NCBI RefSeq assembly: GCF_963678635.1
Contig: NC_087065.1
Coordinates: 12,299,579-12,363,578 of the forward strand
Reading direction: 5' to 3'
Source: Symsagittifera roscoffensis
Taxonomy: Eukaryota > Xenacoelomorpha > Acoela > Convolutidae
Length of the DNA stretch: 64,000 nt
Every line of letters starts with the position of its first letter. Positions within the stretch are counted from its first letter, which is position 1. Positions 48,701-57,504 of the stretch are shown here, one piece after another. The position numbers and the translations under genes are program-made. The notes beneath the pieces were generated by a model that had not been told where the DNA came from, ran no database searches, and worked only from the letters and a program-made list of their open reading frames with translations.

Positions 48701-51700
48701 CATATAATATCAGAATTTTTTTAATCGTGATATTCTAAAAACGTTCTGTTTGATGATAAAAACAGGTCGGGCATTTTTGTTTCTTTGTTTTTTATTTAAG
48801 AATAATTTTGTTTTTATTCTCATTCGCTGTTTAAAACCTTTAGCAGTTCGTTCTCAGCTAGTTTCCAGTCACCCTTCGACTCGAATAAAAATTAGAATTT
48901 TTTTTAAAAACATCCATTTTCCGAGTTTTCTCGCCCTTTCTTCGACTGTCTTGGTTCTATTTTTTAATAGTGCTCGAGCTATGCTTCGACTGTGCTCAAC
49001 CTATGTTTTGACACCCCCGGCTATCAACTAAGGTGATTTTCTGCAGTTTTCCGTGACCTAAAAAAAATGTGATAATCACTGAAATGAAAATTTTTGGTAG
49101 CAAAAAACCGGTTGTGAATTGATTCTGCTCATAATCATTAAATTGCCTCAAATATTTTAGTCTCAGAAATGATATTTAAGAATTTTTTTGATCGCTTCTG
49201 ATAATTTATTTTACGGCAGAACCCTTGAGTTTAAAATTTAAAAGCAGTGTCTCCGATACTCCTACTTTGCAGTAAGCGACTCTCCTCAGTTGTTAGTTGC
49301 TGAATACAATTTTCTGGCGTACGTCTTGTTTGAGCAGGTTCACTTGCCAATGGTCAAAAAAATGGTATGATTTTTTTGTTTTCGTATATTTCATGAACAG
49401 CCAGGCATCAATCAAATCCTGCTGCATATAGTTAGTTATCCGTTAGTTTGACCTCTATTCAGTAATTCCTGGAAGCAACTTTTTGCCAATTTTATTATTA
49501 GTTTTCCAACTTCTTCTCTGTTAATCCCAACCAACAAATGATTAAACTAGAAAAAATGGTGTTTTGCGAAAAAAAATTACGCAATCAATTGAATCATTTA
49601 ATTACAAAAAACCTCAAAATCGGGGAGAGTAACTATTGCAAAGAGGAAATTTTTATCAGCTTCATTTTGTTCCTTTCTTTTTTAATAATTTTTTTAAATT
49701 TTTTTTTCTGGCTGCAAAGTTTTGTGCTACTTACATTGCAACCGTAGCCCGTACTAGAGATTTCAGAGCAAGAATAAAAGTACGCATTTTGCCGAGAACT
49801 TCGATTAAAGCCTTGCATCATTTTGTTTCAGATCAACAACTTTGAGGGTATCTATGAATCCACGCGAGATTTTATTCTACACAGCACACAAGCAGTCATC
49901 TACTCTCTCTATGTCTTCATGTTCCTGTTTGTGTTCGTGGCCGTCATGGCCTCTGGGAAGAACAGGGACATACTTATGCAGATCAAGTGCTTGAAACAAA
50001 ACATACTGGCCATGACCGTCATTTGCATAATAGGGAGACAAGGCTCTTTACCATTTTACACTGCACCTCTTAGTTAGCGCACTGCGCAATTTTTCGGATT
50101 AATGGGGGGTTACACACCGCCTTTGCTTCTGTTTTTTAGTTTTGAGGCTCGGAGATCCATCCTTATATTTTCTGAGCAATTGAAGAACCCATTTTTTAGT
50201 AGAACAACATTAAAATCAAACTGTCAGCAAAATATTTTTGAATTTAGTTGATGACCATATATTAATGTTAAATCTTACAATTTTGCGTTAGAATTGTATA
50301 GCTGGACAATTTTTTTGAAATAAGGTCAGTAGAAAGGGGACGATGGGGAAGAGCCTGAATCAGTGCTGTCGATCTTTCTGGTGGCTTCCATCGTCCTGGC
50401 AGTCGCTCTTACTGCCCCCCTCACCATCGGCAAACTGGCATCTCTGACTTGTATCCACCCAAACAGCACCTACAACACATTCTACTCCCTTCTACCCGAC
50501 TACGTCAAAGGCATCTTTCTCTTTTCACCCATCGATTCTTTTTCATAGATACCAACCATACTTACCAAAGATACTTACTAAATGTTTTCCTACGACAGCT
50601 CTCTTTATTAACATTTGCCGAATATTTATACAATTGTTAAAAAAGCTAACCTTATAGCCATAAACACTACTTGATAATCGGGATCACCCACGGTAGATTT
50701 TTTTCACCAAAGGTGGATTCTCAAAGAATGTTTCGATAATTCCGTCGACCATCTGTAAGAATATGAGGGTTTTAGGGAAATTTATCTGAACCGAGAAAAC
50801 GATTGCATTCTTTTTGGCGCATACTACCCTCTCAAATTTAGTGCATATTAGCGCCAAAAATTTTAGGGTGGTTCAACCAAAAAATATGTCGTAAAACAAC
50901 AGTTAAGGGGGGCCCTAAAAACCCGCTAATTTTAGATGGAAACTGAGGGGCGGAGTTTTGTTTTCCTATCATCAAACTCATGTTTTAATAGTAGATGACA
51001 TAAATATATAAGCAAAATGGGTTTTAAGAGGTTCTCCCCTCTGATTGGCTGATTCACAATAACTGTCTGGACTTGACCTTTCTTGGTGCGAATGACCTAT
51101 TGTGTGACGAAGGGGTCATTGACCTGTTCTGCGGGTGTATGAATGACTTGACTGACTACACTTTGGCCATAGTGTGTGCCATGGTCGGTTCTGTAGGCGG
51201 AATCGCAATGGGCTTCAACATCTCTTCACTTGTCATTTTGTATCCAAAAATTTGTATTTGTAGATAAAAGAATGTCAGACATGTCCAATTATCCGAATTT
51301 TCTATTGCATATTAAAAATATTAGAAGTTGCATATCAAAAATAAAAATTACGACGGTTACATTTAGAAATTTCCTAACTATTTTTTCGGAGACTACGATT
51401 ACTCATATCACTAAAACATTTTTTTTCTCGAATTATAAAATCTGGGGAGAATTGATCGTTATATAAAGCATAACCAAACAAACTTGATAAAAATGAATGC
51501 AAATGAATAATTTTTGTTCCCTGTTTTAGCTCGGCACCCAAGCCGCCCCAAATGATTAACAAGCTAAGAAAACGAGACTAGAAATCAAACCTTTATTACA
51601 CTGATTTCAAGGAAGCAGGGAAACAATTTTTGGTCTTGAAAACTTACTTTTTGATACTTGTTTTCAAGCAATACCTAACAAAAAATGGGTATTTTCAGGA

Positions 51701-52107
51701 TGTATTTGTAGTCTGTCCGTTTTTTTTTGTTAATTGAACTTGGGCTACATACTAAAACTACAAGACTTCAAAATGTCAAACTATGCACCGGTAATGCATT
51801 ATAAAGTGAAGCAATGTCAGGGCTGACAGCCTTCGGAGCTAACTTCGCGTATGTGAAATCAGTGCGACATGCTCGCATAAACGAGGAATATGACAGCCGA
51901 GACGAGAACGATGTCGGCGACACGACTGACAACATCTACAAAACCGACGACTCCCGAACTCCCGACATCTCTGTTAACAACCCAAGTGAGGAAAGCAACC
52001 CGAGAAGCAGTCGTGAACGTGAAAGTGGCAACGAGTACATCTCGCCTTATCCTCCTCTGGTAGACGAAAACGACCTTTTAAGTGTAAATACCGACGCAAA
52101 GTTCTGA
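21588..52107 (+). CDS. PLP/DM20/M6-family four-transmembrane proteolipid gene (six exons)
   Basis: Joining six exons gives about 372 residues with the PLP/M6 layout: a Ser/Arg-rich cytoplasmic head (1-38), the cysteine cluster KCCSCWLKWKGVWGRVPYAS (57-76) matching the palmitoylated C-C-x-C and PYAS motif of M6, four hydrophobic segments (about 73-97, 122-143, 160-187, 260-285), a large second extracellular loop with an N-glycosylation site (NST, 201) and cysteines at 197, 229, 242 and 251 in the positions of the two conserved disulphides, and ANFAYVK after the fourth segment, as in vertebrate ANWAYVKD. The acidic tail is longer than in vertebrate M6 (about 277 residues in total). Family members act in neuronal and glial membranes, in filopodia and membrane sorting. 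The second intron (about 25 kb) contains a protease gene on the other strand. The family call is firm; exact junctions after exon 1 are inferred. Confidence 0.85.
22197..23060 (-). mobile_element. Hairpin-ended dispersed element, longer copy
   Basis: Left edge AACAAGATTGCTCGTATCAG with the hairpin CAGGGCGAAACCCTG; right edge TCTTCGTAAGTCAGAACAATAAAA. The interior keeps ATGATCACAGGTGAAA and GCGCTTTAATTATCCCAAATTGG-type blocks in reverse orientation. It lies in intron 1 of the M6-like gene. The larger length suggests a later insertion inside it. Confidence 0.65.
23325..24080. mobile_element. GCGCC/CCGCCCCTGA family, full copy with inverted ends
   Basis: From 23597 (TCAGGGGCGGAATTTAAGG and GCGGACGCC) to 24080 (GGCGTCCGAAC and CTTAATTCCGCCCTTCAG) the ends form an imperfect inverted repeat of about 30 bp. 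A partial copy of the same end (TCAGGGGCGGATGTATGAC) sits just left at 23334. The interior holds TTTGGCGCCA, GCGCGCGCCAAAA and AATCAAATTTGGCCGACCTA. No transposase is encoded, so it would be non-autonomous. Confidence 0.65.
24623..24817 (+). CDS. M6-like gene exon 2 (first membrane segment)
   Basis: A strong acceptor (TTTTTTCTTCTCGCTTAG) precedes GCG in phase 0. The exon encodes the cysteine cluster and first membrane segment. Codon choice is GC-rich against the AT-rich introns up to about 24826, where it turns AT-rich. No GT donor lies at that edge. The proposed donor is CAA|GCATTC at 24817, in phase 0, which fits the next exon. An alternative GT (GCT|GTCAGT at 24799) is also in phase but would remove six residues of coding-like sequence. 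Confidence 0.75.
25450..25690. repeat. Three tandem units with GGTCGAGCAC/GGTCGACAAA
   Basis: Units of about 80-115 bp contain TCGAGCACA-TCGAGC, TTTTTTGGTCGACAAA and GTGACGGTCGAAAC. Related TTTCGACTTTCTCGACC units occur at 48830-49010, 61270-61450 and 62030-62100. Confidence 0.75.
26018..26220 (-). CDS. Protease last exon
   Basis: Acceptor GTTTTTAG. Reads DKYLCGIVSAGPVTPFCGEA, then PGKYVKVGHSDVSNFI, the standard end of the S1 domain. About 30 further residues follow, with a weakly hydrophobic end (FISTVISMICLRIF), to TGA at 26018. Confidence 0.85.
26018..47455 (-). CDS. Trypsin-like S1 serine protease gene, N-terminal exon not found
   Basis: Five exons (47455-47286, 46935-46787, 46278-46138, the GDSG exon, 26220-26018) join in compatible phases into about 270 residues of a complete chymotrypsin-fold domain. 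Visible features are the activation site R-IINGYDV, histidine in VVTAKHC (normally TAAHC), aspartate in YVDVALIQ, FGWG, serine in DACNGDSGAG, and CGIVSAG with PGKYVKVG near the end. The residue six before the catalytic Ser is Asp (position 189 in chymotrypsin numbering), which predicts cleavage after Lys/Arg. GDSGG is GDSGA and the usual SWG is SAG. All four internal donors are GT. The exon for the signal peptide should lie upstream of 47455 (split codon, phase 2) and was not found. The GDSG exon is duplicated. The gene lies wholly within intron 2 of the M6-like gene on the opposite strand. Confidence 0.9.
26600..27472 (+). pseudogene. LTR-element internal remnant, Lys/Ser-rich frames
   Basis: Three frames in two or more phases cover this stretch: 26615-27124, 26787-26987 and 27099-27374. 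They are rich in Lys, Ser, Pro and Glu and stand out from the AT-rich surroundings. The second ends TRKSTRNKQAALANALGNP, reminiscent of the basic tail after integrase in Ty3/gypsy Pol, but this is a weak match. A purine tract AGAGGGGAAA abuts the LTR. Function of the encoded segments is not recognised. Confidence 0.45.
27473..27683 (+). mobile_element. Probable 3' LTR (about 211 bp)
   Basis: Starts TGTGATCCGG directly after the purine tract AGAGGGGAAA and ends ATCATATCACA, giving terminal TGTGAT/ATCACA. A matching 5' LTR is not visible upstream, so the element is truncated or rearranged. Confidence 0.55.
27684..29911. other. Repeat-derived, no gene recognised
   Basis: From about 28615 (GACGGAATGTTTCCGCTCGGGGTGG) to 29310 (TATCAGCGCGAAGCCCTGAATG) lie both end blocks of the hairpin-ended family, in a diverged copy of about 0.7 kb. 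A palindromic AGCCGGC site occurs near 29673-29697. The remainder is AT-rich without supported frames. Confidence 0.45.
29912..30443 (+). mobile_element. Hairpin-ended dispersed element, near-complete copy
   Basis: Left end ATTGTTCCGACTTTCGATAC with perfect arms ACTTTCG/CGAAAGT; right end GGTCGGAACATTCAG, hairpin TGCTTCGCCCTG, then ATACGAGCAGTCTTGTT. It is about 530 bp and closely matches the copy at 60008-60540 in reverse orientation. Confidence 0.8.
30444..30946. other. No gene recognised
   Basis: AT-rich intronic sequence between a dispersed element and the start of the segmental duplication. Confidence 0.4.
32301..32451 (-). CDS. Protease exon with catalytic serine, copy A
   Basis: Differs from copy B at one base in 151, changing Ala to Thr (VECTHQPS against VECAHQPS). 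Acceptor, donor and frame are intact. It is part of the 7-kb tandem duplication. Whether it is used in mRNA is unknown. Confidence 0.8.
32917..33943. mobile_element. Sequence present only in duplication copy A
   Basis: Flanks are CGGAGATTACATTAA on the left and TCTTGCATTGGGCAAACTAA-like sequence on the right, which are adjacent in copy B. It contains GC-rich GTCGCGGCGTCAGTGG repeats (about 32950-33190) and a palindromic MITE (33375-33510). It is either an insertion in A or a deletion from B. Confidence 0.7.
33375..33510. mobile_element. Palindromic MITE
   Basis: Arms of about 54 bp, for example ACCAATCAGAATCGAGACA (33409-33427) against TGTCTCGATTCTGATTGGT (33457-33475), and AGACAACCGCG against CGCGGTTGTCT, surround a short centre. 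No coding content. Confidence 0.85.
38332..38940 (-). pseudogene. CR1-like LINE 3' fragment
   Basis: A 188-codon frame opens with MDNRLKFESHINNVCGKLVK and contains ISYGLIAI, MQKRIFKTI and later FDLYFRQ, the conserved order of the region after the reverse transcriptase in CR1/jockey-type ORF2. The 5' part is missing, which is typical of 5'-truncated insertions. It lies exactly between the two copies of the 7-kb duplication. Confidence 0.8.
40283..40433 (-). CDS. Protease exon with catalytic serine, copy B
   Basis: 151 bp, acceptor TTTATAG, donor CAG|GTAGAT. Encodes VDIYMQPPVSCNADPFEFC and DACNGDSGAGVECAHQPS. It starts in phase 0 and ends in phase 1, so one copy fits between the GWG exon and the last exon, while two would shift the frame. 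Confidence 0.88.
41170..42078. mobile_element. CCCGGG-ended element inserted in copy B
   Basis: Left end CCCGGGATGACC, right end GGTCAACCCGGG; the matching site in copy A (about 34191) is uninterrupted (ATTCACATGTTTTAAG). The interior has repeated ATTGTATGATAAGCATTTT near both ends. The empty site in copy A makes the insertion directly visible. Confidence 0.8.
45817..46120. mobile_element. CCCGGG-ended element, short copy
   Basis: Left end CCCGGGTTGAC, right end GTCAACCCGGG. A partial relative begins at 37955 at the edge of duplication copy A. It ends 18 bp from the donor of the protease GWG exon. Confidence 0.8.
45985..46100. repeat. 33-bp tandem repeat
   Basis: Three to four units of ATTGTATGATAAGCATTTTTT plus CCATACTATGAA, inside the CCCGGG-ended element. 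Confidence 0.9.
46138..46278 (-). CDS. Protease exon: GWG region
   Basis: The acceptor is GTATAG directly before GTG; the other nearby AG would place a stop in frame. Donor CAG|GTGAGT. Encodes VSGGFKMGENVAAIARAENG and RMIVFGWGRISNH. A CCCGGG-ended repeat begins 17 bp downstream in the intron. Confidence 0.85.
46787..46935 (-). CDS. Protease exon: catalytic His and Asp
   Basis: Acceptor TTTCAG, donor CAG|GTCTAA. The split codon with the previous exon gives Val of VVTAKHC. The exon ends in YVDVALIQ, carrying the catalytic aspartate. Confidence 0.88.
47286..47455 (-). CDS. Protease exon: activation site
   Basis: Acceptor TTTCAG, donor G|GTGAGA. Encodes NKSQYTPSGPTESGGDRIIN with the activation bond between R and I, then DHPWAVYLL and KCAGSIVSKNL (the usual CGGSLIS region). 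Confidence 0.88.
47456..48127. other. No gene recognised
   Basis: Upstream of the first protease exon found. A signal-peptide exon is expected on the minus strand but none is evident here. Confidence 0.4.
48128..48338. mobile_element. hAT-like MITE with 8-bp target duplication
   Basis: Perfect 20-bp inverted ends GGATCTACTTAACAATCTCC (48128-48147 and complement at 48319-48338) flanked by CCTTATTT on both sides (48120-48127 and 48339-48346). An 8-bp target duplication is characteristic of hAT transposons. The 211-bp interior is non-coding and includes a second inverted pair near the left end (CTTTC/GAAAG). Confidence 0.9.
48380..48625. repeat. GCGCC/CCGCCCCTGA family, diverged fragment
   Basis: Contains GCGCGCACCCACTTAAAATTAGC, GGTCGGCCGAAAATGG and GGTCGAACCCCTGAGG, related to the copy at 23597-24080. 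Confidence 0.6.
48626..49831. other. Intron 2 tail of the M6-like gene
   Basis: Includes degenerate TCGACT units (48830-49010) and otherwise AT-rich sequence leading to the acceptor at 49831. Confidence 0.5.
49832..50024 (+). CDS. M6-like gene exon 3 (second membrane segment)
   Basis: The acceptor TTTTGTTTCAG is canonical. The exon encodes INNFEGIYESTRDF, the second membrane segment and the cytoplasmic loop GKNRDILMQIKC, then the start of the third membrane segment (ILAMTVI). The proposed donor ATTT|GCATAA (phase 1) joins exon 4 to give an unbroken hydrophobic helix. The nearest GT (ACC|GTCATT) would force polar residues into the helix. Confidence 0.75.
50364..50510 (+). CDS. M6-like gene exon 4 (third membrane segment, loop start)
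   Basis: After GAATCAG the frame reads LSIFLVASIVLAVALTAPL, then LTCIHPNSTYNTFYSLLPDYVK. It carries the first loop cysteine and an N-glycosylation sequon. The proposed donor is AAAG|GCATCT (phase 1). The acceptor has almost no pyrimidine tract. Confidence 0.7.
50790..50960. repeat. GCGCC family fragment in intron 4
   Basis: Blocks TTTTTGGCGCATACTACCCTC and GCGCCAAAAATTTTAGGGTGG match the family in reverse orientation, ending near CTGAGGGGCGGAG. Confidence 0.6.
51029..51211 (+). CDS. M6-like gene exon 5 (extracellular loop, fourth membrane segment)
   Basis: Encodes VLPSDWLIHNNCLDLTFLGA, then LLCDEGVIDLFCGC and the start of the fourth membrane segment (LAIVCAMVGSVGGIAM). NCLDL corresponds to NLCLDL of vertebrate M6. 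The acceptor is TTTTAAG and the proposed donor ATGG|GCTTCA (phase 1). The bases GGCT occur at both the donor and acceptor edges of the following intron, so that junction can slide without changing the product. Confidence 0.75.
51821..52107 (+). CDS. M6-like gene exon 6 (end of fourth segment, cytoplasmic tail)
   Basis: After ATGTCAG the frame reads LTAFGANFAYVKSVRHARIN, the end of the fourth membrane segment and the conserved juxtamembrane AYVK. A hydrophilic tail of about 80 residues follows, rich in Asp, Glu, Ser and Asn, ending at TGA 52105-52107. Confidence 0.85.
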
Positions 52108-52277
52108 CACGCATACTTATAGAAAGTATTGTTGTCATTGTATTTGAAAAAATAACATTGCAAAAAATTCTTGTTCTACGTTTTTCATCCACAGAGAATT
52201 GAGATTCTTAAGAAGAACTCTGATCCAAGCAAATAAGAACATAACATAAGATCCACGGTGAAAACCCAACCTCGCAA

Positions 52278-52768
52278 AAAGGCTGCTCGTAGATCTGGGC
52301 AAAGCCTTGAATGATCCGACTGTCCCTCAATTTATATTGAATAGTTTTTGGGAAAAAAAAATATTGAAAACCTACAAATTTTGGAGAATATCATAGTGTA
52401 AAATTTTTGAGTCGTTCGAAATTAATACGACCAATTAGCTAGCCTCAATTCAATTTGGAACGACTTTGTTGTGAGGGTTAATTCGCCAAGCATCAATAGT
52501 TTGCGTTACCCTCTCAGCGTTATGAAGAAACTCTTCAAAGCGCGCATAATTTAGTCCAGAACATAGTCAACTTGGCAATTTTCAAACCTCAGATTTTAAC
52601 AAAAAAATAATTGGTTGTAAAATGGCTTTTTAAATTTGAACTCAGAAACTCAATATCTTCAGCAAGGTATAAAAGTTTTTTTGTTGAAAACTATCATTTC
52701 GATCGGTAAAAATTGACTGAACAAAAAAAACCGAGCCTAAATATTCAGTTTTCTTCGAAAGTCGGAAC
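52278..52768 (-). mobile_element. Hairpin-ended dispersed element, reverse orientation
   Basis: Left block CTGCTCGTAG..GGGCAAAGCC and right block TTTCTTCGAAAGTCGGAACAAT match the family ends. It lies just downstream of the M6-like stop codon and supplies AATAAA near 52768. Whether that is the gene's poly(A) signal is unknown. Confidence 0.65.
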
Positions 52769-53375
52769 AATAAAAAATTTGATCAAGATTTTTTCAGACT
52801 TTCATCGTAGCATCACGCATTTAGTCATAATAACTCGTGAGAACTGCAAAAAAAACGATTGGAAATAAAAGCGAGATTTTGAAAAAGAGCCATTTAAAAC
52901 ATAGCTGGGTTCAATTGAATTTATTACAAATTCAAATTCAAAACGCATCATAGCACCCACAATTTTCAATAAAAAAACTGTCTGAAAGCTCAGACATTAA
53001 AACTCAAAACAAAGTTGGCGATTTGAGTCTGAACAGTAAAATTTGAATGTGATCTGCGATTGCTGAGCCTGTTTTTCCTCGACAAAAAAAATCATTTTTT
53101 GTTCAATCACAAAAAAAAAGATTTTTTATGGATGAACATATGAGTTTAATCAAAAATGAAAGAATTTTTACACCGATTTCATACTGAGGTCAATTTTTAT
53201 TCCAAAAATGGCTGGAAAAAAATATTAGACTTTACTTAAATTTGATAATACTCTCTTCGTCAATTATTATAAGGTTGCGCTGTGTTATCTCATTTATTGT
53301 CGTTTTTTTTGGTCTGAGGAACTGTTTATGACAAAAGCATTGGATCGAAAAAAATTGGTTTGATTGAGCGCTAAC

Positions 53376-53890
53376 CACAAAAGGCTGCTGATTTCAGCCC
53401 TAATTGATCCGACTGCCCATTTTGTATAATTGTCAACAAAATCGATTCCCTGTTACGCTTCAAAAAAAGAGTAAAATATCTTATAGCTTTTGCATCGTCA
53501 GTAGTTTTGAGTCTGTTTAAAAGTCGCTAAAAGTTGTTTATAAGAAGTCAATTTTTGTCTGGAGAAAAATAGCCCAACCACAGATCAATTTATTAGCACG
53601 GAAACCTCAAAACAACTCCTTAGCACAAAAAAATTAAAATCATTGTAGTTTTTTAGAATCGTTATTTTCTGAAATTTATGAGCTTTGACTATTTCCAAAT
53701 TAGACCACATTTTTTAAATTTAGAAAATAGGTTAAATTGCATAACTCGACATGGTAAAATGAAAACAAAAACAGTCAGAACTTTTATTTCTACAAACTAT
53801 TACGACAGGTGTTGTCTGCGTTCCAAAGTTAGGTTTAAATGTTGTAATACTTTGCCGAATTTTGACAAAAAAATGTCAGAATAATTTGGC
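53376..53890 (-). mobile_element. Hairpin-ended family, diverged copy
   Basis: Left block AAGGCTGCTGATTTCAGCCC with TGATCCGACTGCCC; right side holds TTTGGCTCGGTGTGG. The terminal hairpins are partly lost. Confidence 0.45.
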
Positions 53891-55735
53891 TCGGTGTGGT
53901 TTTTTTTTCAGACCAGGAATGTTTCAAACAGAACGGCCACTTCTGAACGAAATTTTTTCACTGTATTAAAAAGTTTGATATCTTGCGCATATATAAAGCA
54001 ATGACTTTTCTTTCGATCTTTTTTGTTAGGATATGGTGATTTCAGTATTACAAAATTATACAATTTTTGATCAAGATTTAGAACTTTTTTGTGCTAAAGC
54101 GTTAGCGGCAATTTAAAACAGTCTGGTTTGAAATATTACAAACAGTTTTTTTATCAATATGTTACAAGTTTTTATACTTTAAACATTCTTGTTGGATAGA
54201 AGAAGAGAAACAATAAAAACTTGCAAAAATTAATCACTTTAACTATCTAAAAACTCTCATCGAATGCGAAATGCAGTCGGAAGAGTCAAAGATATCGCGT
54301 TATACATACAGCCTTATTGCACATCAAACTAATAAATATTTGGTTTAATGAACAATTTACTGGCTGCTTAATTTATTATTGTGTCCTTTAGTGATTAGAA
54401 AAACGTGTTTGGGAAACCTATCAAAATAAAAATGATATAAAAAACTTCTTCGCTTCTTTTCATGTATTCATCAATTTTCAAAACAAAAAACCTTTCTATA
54501 GACGTTAAAAAGAGTCGGATTGATTAAGGGCTCACCCCGATACGACTAGCGTAAGTCACCTTATATTTTTTTGGCAAACAAATACACTTCAGAGAACGCT
54601 AAAGGTGTTCAGCCTCAATAGCAAATATAATAAAACATGCGGATCTAAACCAAAAATTCATGAAAGTAAGAAAACACACACACACACAACTTTGACACAC
54701 AAAAACTTTTTTTTCTAACCACTGAATAATTTGAGAAAACGAAAACAAAAATTGAACATCACTCACCCGAATAAGCCCAAAAAATCTTTTTTATCTATTA
54801 AATAAGGATCTGAAAATGGATGAATCATTTTTTCCAAACTTTTTTGGGGCAATCCAAAAAAGACTTATTGAGTTTTATCAATCATAAAATTAAAAATCTT
54901 GTAGATTATATTGATCGTGTAGCAAATTAATTTAATTTGAAAAACATCCGCTCCGCCCTAATTTCTTTTTGCTGTTTGTCATTAACAAACAAGAGTCAAG
55001 CACTTTTTCTCTTTGCAAAAAATTTCATTACTTCTTGTATGCGAAGTTCTCTAGAAATATTTTTTTCTTTTTCAGTATTCATAGACGCATAGAGTCCGGT
55101 TTTTAGATCAAAAAATATTGTGAAAACTGTGCTGCGCTGTGTCAATGTTATCAAATCAGCTTTGTTTGCATTATCAAGTATTAATTTTTGCTCCTGTTTG
55201 ATGATAATAGGTTTATCAAATGATTTACATATTATTTGTATCTAAGACTGTTGCCGAATGTAACCCTTAAATATTTCCTGTCGTTTGTTAATTCTAATGT
55301 TTTAATACTCAATTTATTTTGCACTTTATTTTCGGTTTGAATTAGAGAACTATAGTTTTACCTTCAGTTACTTCAGTTACTTCTGTTAATTGTTTTGTCT
55401 TTCTCGGTCCGCTGATGTTTTGTTTTCCGAAAATTTTTCTGACAAGAAAAATTTTATGATCGATTGTTTTCTTAGAAAACATTGACTCAGTCACTGTTTT
55501 TAAGGTTTTTAAAATTATGATTACTTAAAGTTTTTAACTCAATCTTTCCCTATTTTTACAAAGTACTCGTTCATTTTGCCAACGCTGATTTTTTTCATCC
55601 TGATATATTATTTTCGTTCAATTTAGAAGTTAGGCCTTGATTTGACCTGAAGAAAAAATCGTTTTCAGTTAATTGTAAGTCTCTGTAATTGAATTCATTG
55701 AGATCTGGCTGTTTTTTTTTGGACTGAAGTCTTCA
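53891..55735. other. No gene recognised
   Basis: AT-rich intergenic sequence. A short (CA)n tract lies at about 54676-54690. Confidence 0.4.
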
Positions 55736-55865
55736 TTTTTCAAGAATGCACTAAGATAATCTGATATGACAGTAACTATTGTTTCATCTGAGCCAGAAAA
55801 TTTTTCAAGAATGCACTATGATAATCTGATATGACAGTAACTATTGTTTCATCTGAGCCAGAAAA
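55736..55865. repeat. 65-bp unit duplicated in tandem
   Basis: Two copies beginning TTTTTCAAGAATGCACTA and ending CATCTGAGCCAGAAAA differ at one base, suggesting a very recent duplication. Confidence 0.95.
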
Positions 55866-56549
55866 TTTTTTAAAAAAATTGTCAATCCAGGCCTGGAATT
55901 GAGCTGTTTCTCTCGTTGGGTTACTCGTTAATCTTAGTTACAAGCCTTGATTTAAAAGCCTTGAACGAAAAAAAATGCACGTAGTTCTTAAGCAGGGGCA
56001 CAACCGCGGTTCGCCGTGATGAGCTGAACAGCTCGTACGTTGGTCCTTTCCCTCGCGGATAAATGGTCTTAATCATGAGCTTGGGAATGGTTAAACTGTT
56101 GGATATTAACAAAATCAATTTTCGAATATTTTAACCGACAATAATGTACTGCGGTCGATTCCGATAATGCTTTTTTGCAGTTGGACTCTGATTTATCAGA
56201 TATTAGTAAATAGCAAAAGTATTTGCTGTAATTTACATTGCTAAACGTTCTATGTCGTCAGAAAATTCCTGACAAAAATATAAGGATCTGGTTCCATTGT
56301 CATGACCAGCGCATTTTGAAATAAAACGCTTTGATTATTATTCCGTCTTATCTTGAAAAGTGGGAAGGAAATATGGCATAGTGTTTTTTTTTCTAATTTT
56401 GGCTATCACAGAGGAAAGCTCGTTGGGGGTTGGCCAAGTTTGGCATAACTGAAGCTTTTTTTTGTCGTGAGTCCGCTTCTGAAAACTTTCTTTGACAATT
56501 GCTGTAGAATTTCTGAGCTTCAAGGTTAATTTCTACCGTCAATTTTTTA

Positions 56550-56760
56550 GTTATTGCAGATCTTGCTTCAAAAAAAAGAGCTAGAAAAAAAGGAGCCAAG
56601 AAGACGCGTGCCGAAAAAACGCAATTTTTCAAAAAATTGCCTAAATTTTTTCCAAAAACTGCCATAATGTTCCAAAAAAGGTCGACAAAATTTTCCACAT
56701 TTTTTGAAAAACCGCCCCCACCTCGAGCAAACCCTGGATTCACCCCTGGCTCTGGGGCTG
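56550..56760. repeat. GCGCC/CCGCCCCTGA family fragment
   Basis: Contains GACGCGTGCCGAAAAAACGC, AAAACCGCCCCCACCTCGAG and TTCACCCCTGGC, the family's right half. Confidence 0.6.
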
Positions 56761-57504
56761 TTGGTACAAGAATTTTGAATGATGAAAAGCTATTTAAAAT
56801 CAAAATTGATGAAATTTGATTAACCGAAGCTCGAAGTCTTTTACCGTAGTCGAGGCATGGTTCTTAGGTTTGGCCGAATTTGGGAAGTTTTCGACTATGC
56901 TCGACTAAGTTAATTGGCTCTTTTTCCTTTTCCGGCCCACCTCGCATAAGCGTCAATTTTATGGTGTAACGAGGGGTTTTACAAGGTTAATTATGAAGAC
57001 CAAAAATGTTTGTCATTGCCTAATTAGTTCGCATGTCAATTTTTGTAACATTCGGATAAAGTGAACAAAACTTCACTAGTAAAATTTTGCAGGTGGGGGG
57101 GGGGTAAAGGAAAAAGAGCCAGTTAATTTATGTTTCGACGGTGTCTGACCAAATGTGAGTTTTTTTGATCATGATTGATGACCACCTAGTTTGGATTTGC
57201 TTCGATTTTCTGCTTGACTCAAACCGGATTTTGATAATTCGGCCTCTTGATCTCTTGATAAAGTCTAAAAATAGTTTAAGAGTTTGTTATGCTGAAAAAA
57301 ACTCATACTCATTTGGAAATAAGAAACCAATGAGAAATTGAAGTTTTTCTAGTGATTGCGTTTTTTAAAATCAAAATAACCGTACAATTGTCGTTAAAAG
57401 AAAAATTAACAAAATCTATTATACATTATTATTCAGCAAACTTCAAAGCGAGAGGAAAAGAGAACACGTCACGTGATTGTGGATAATTAAAATTAGAATT
57501 CAGA

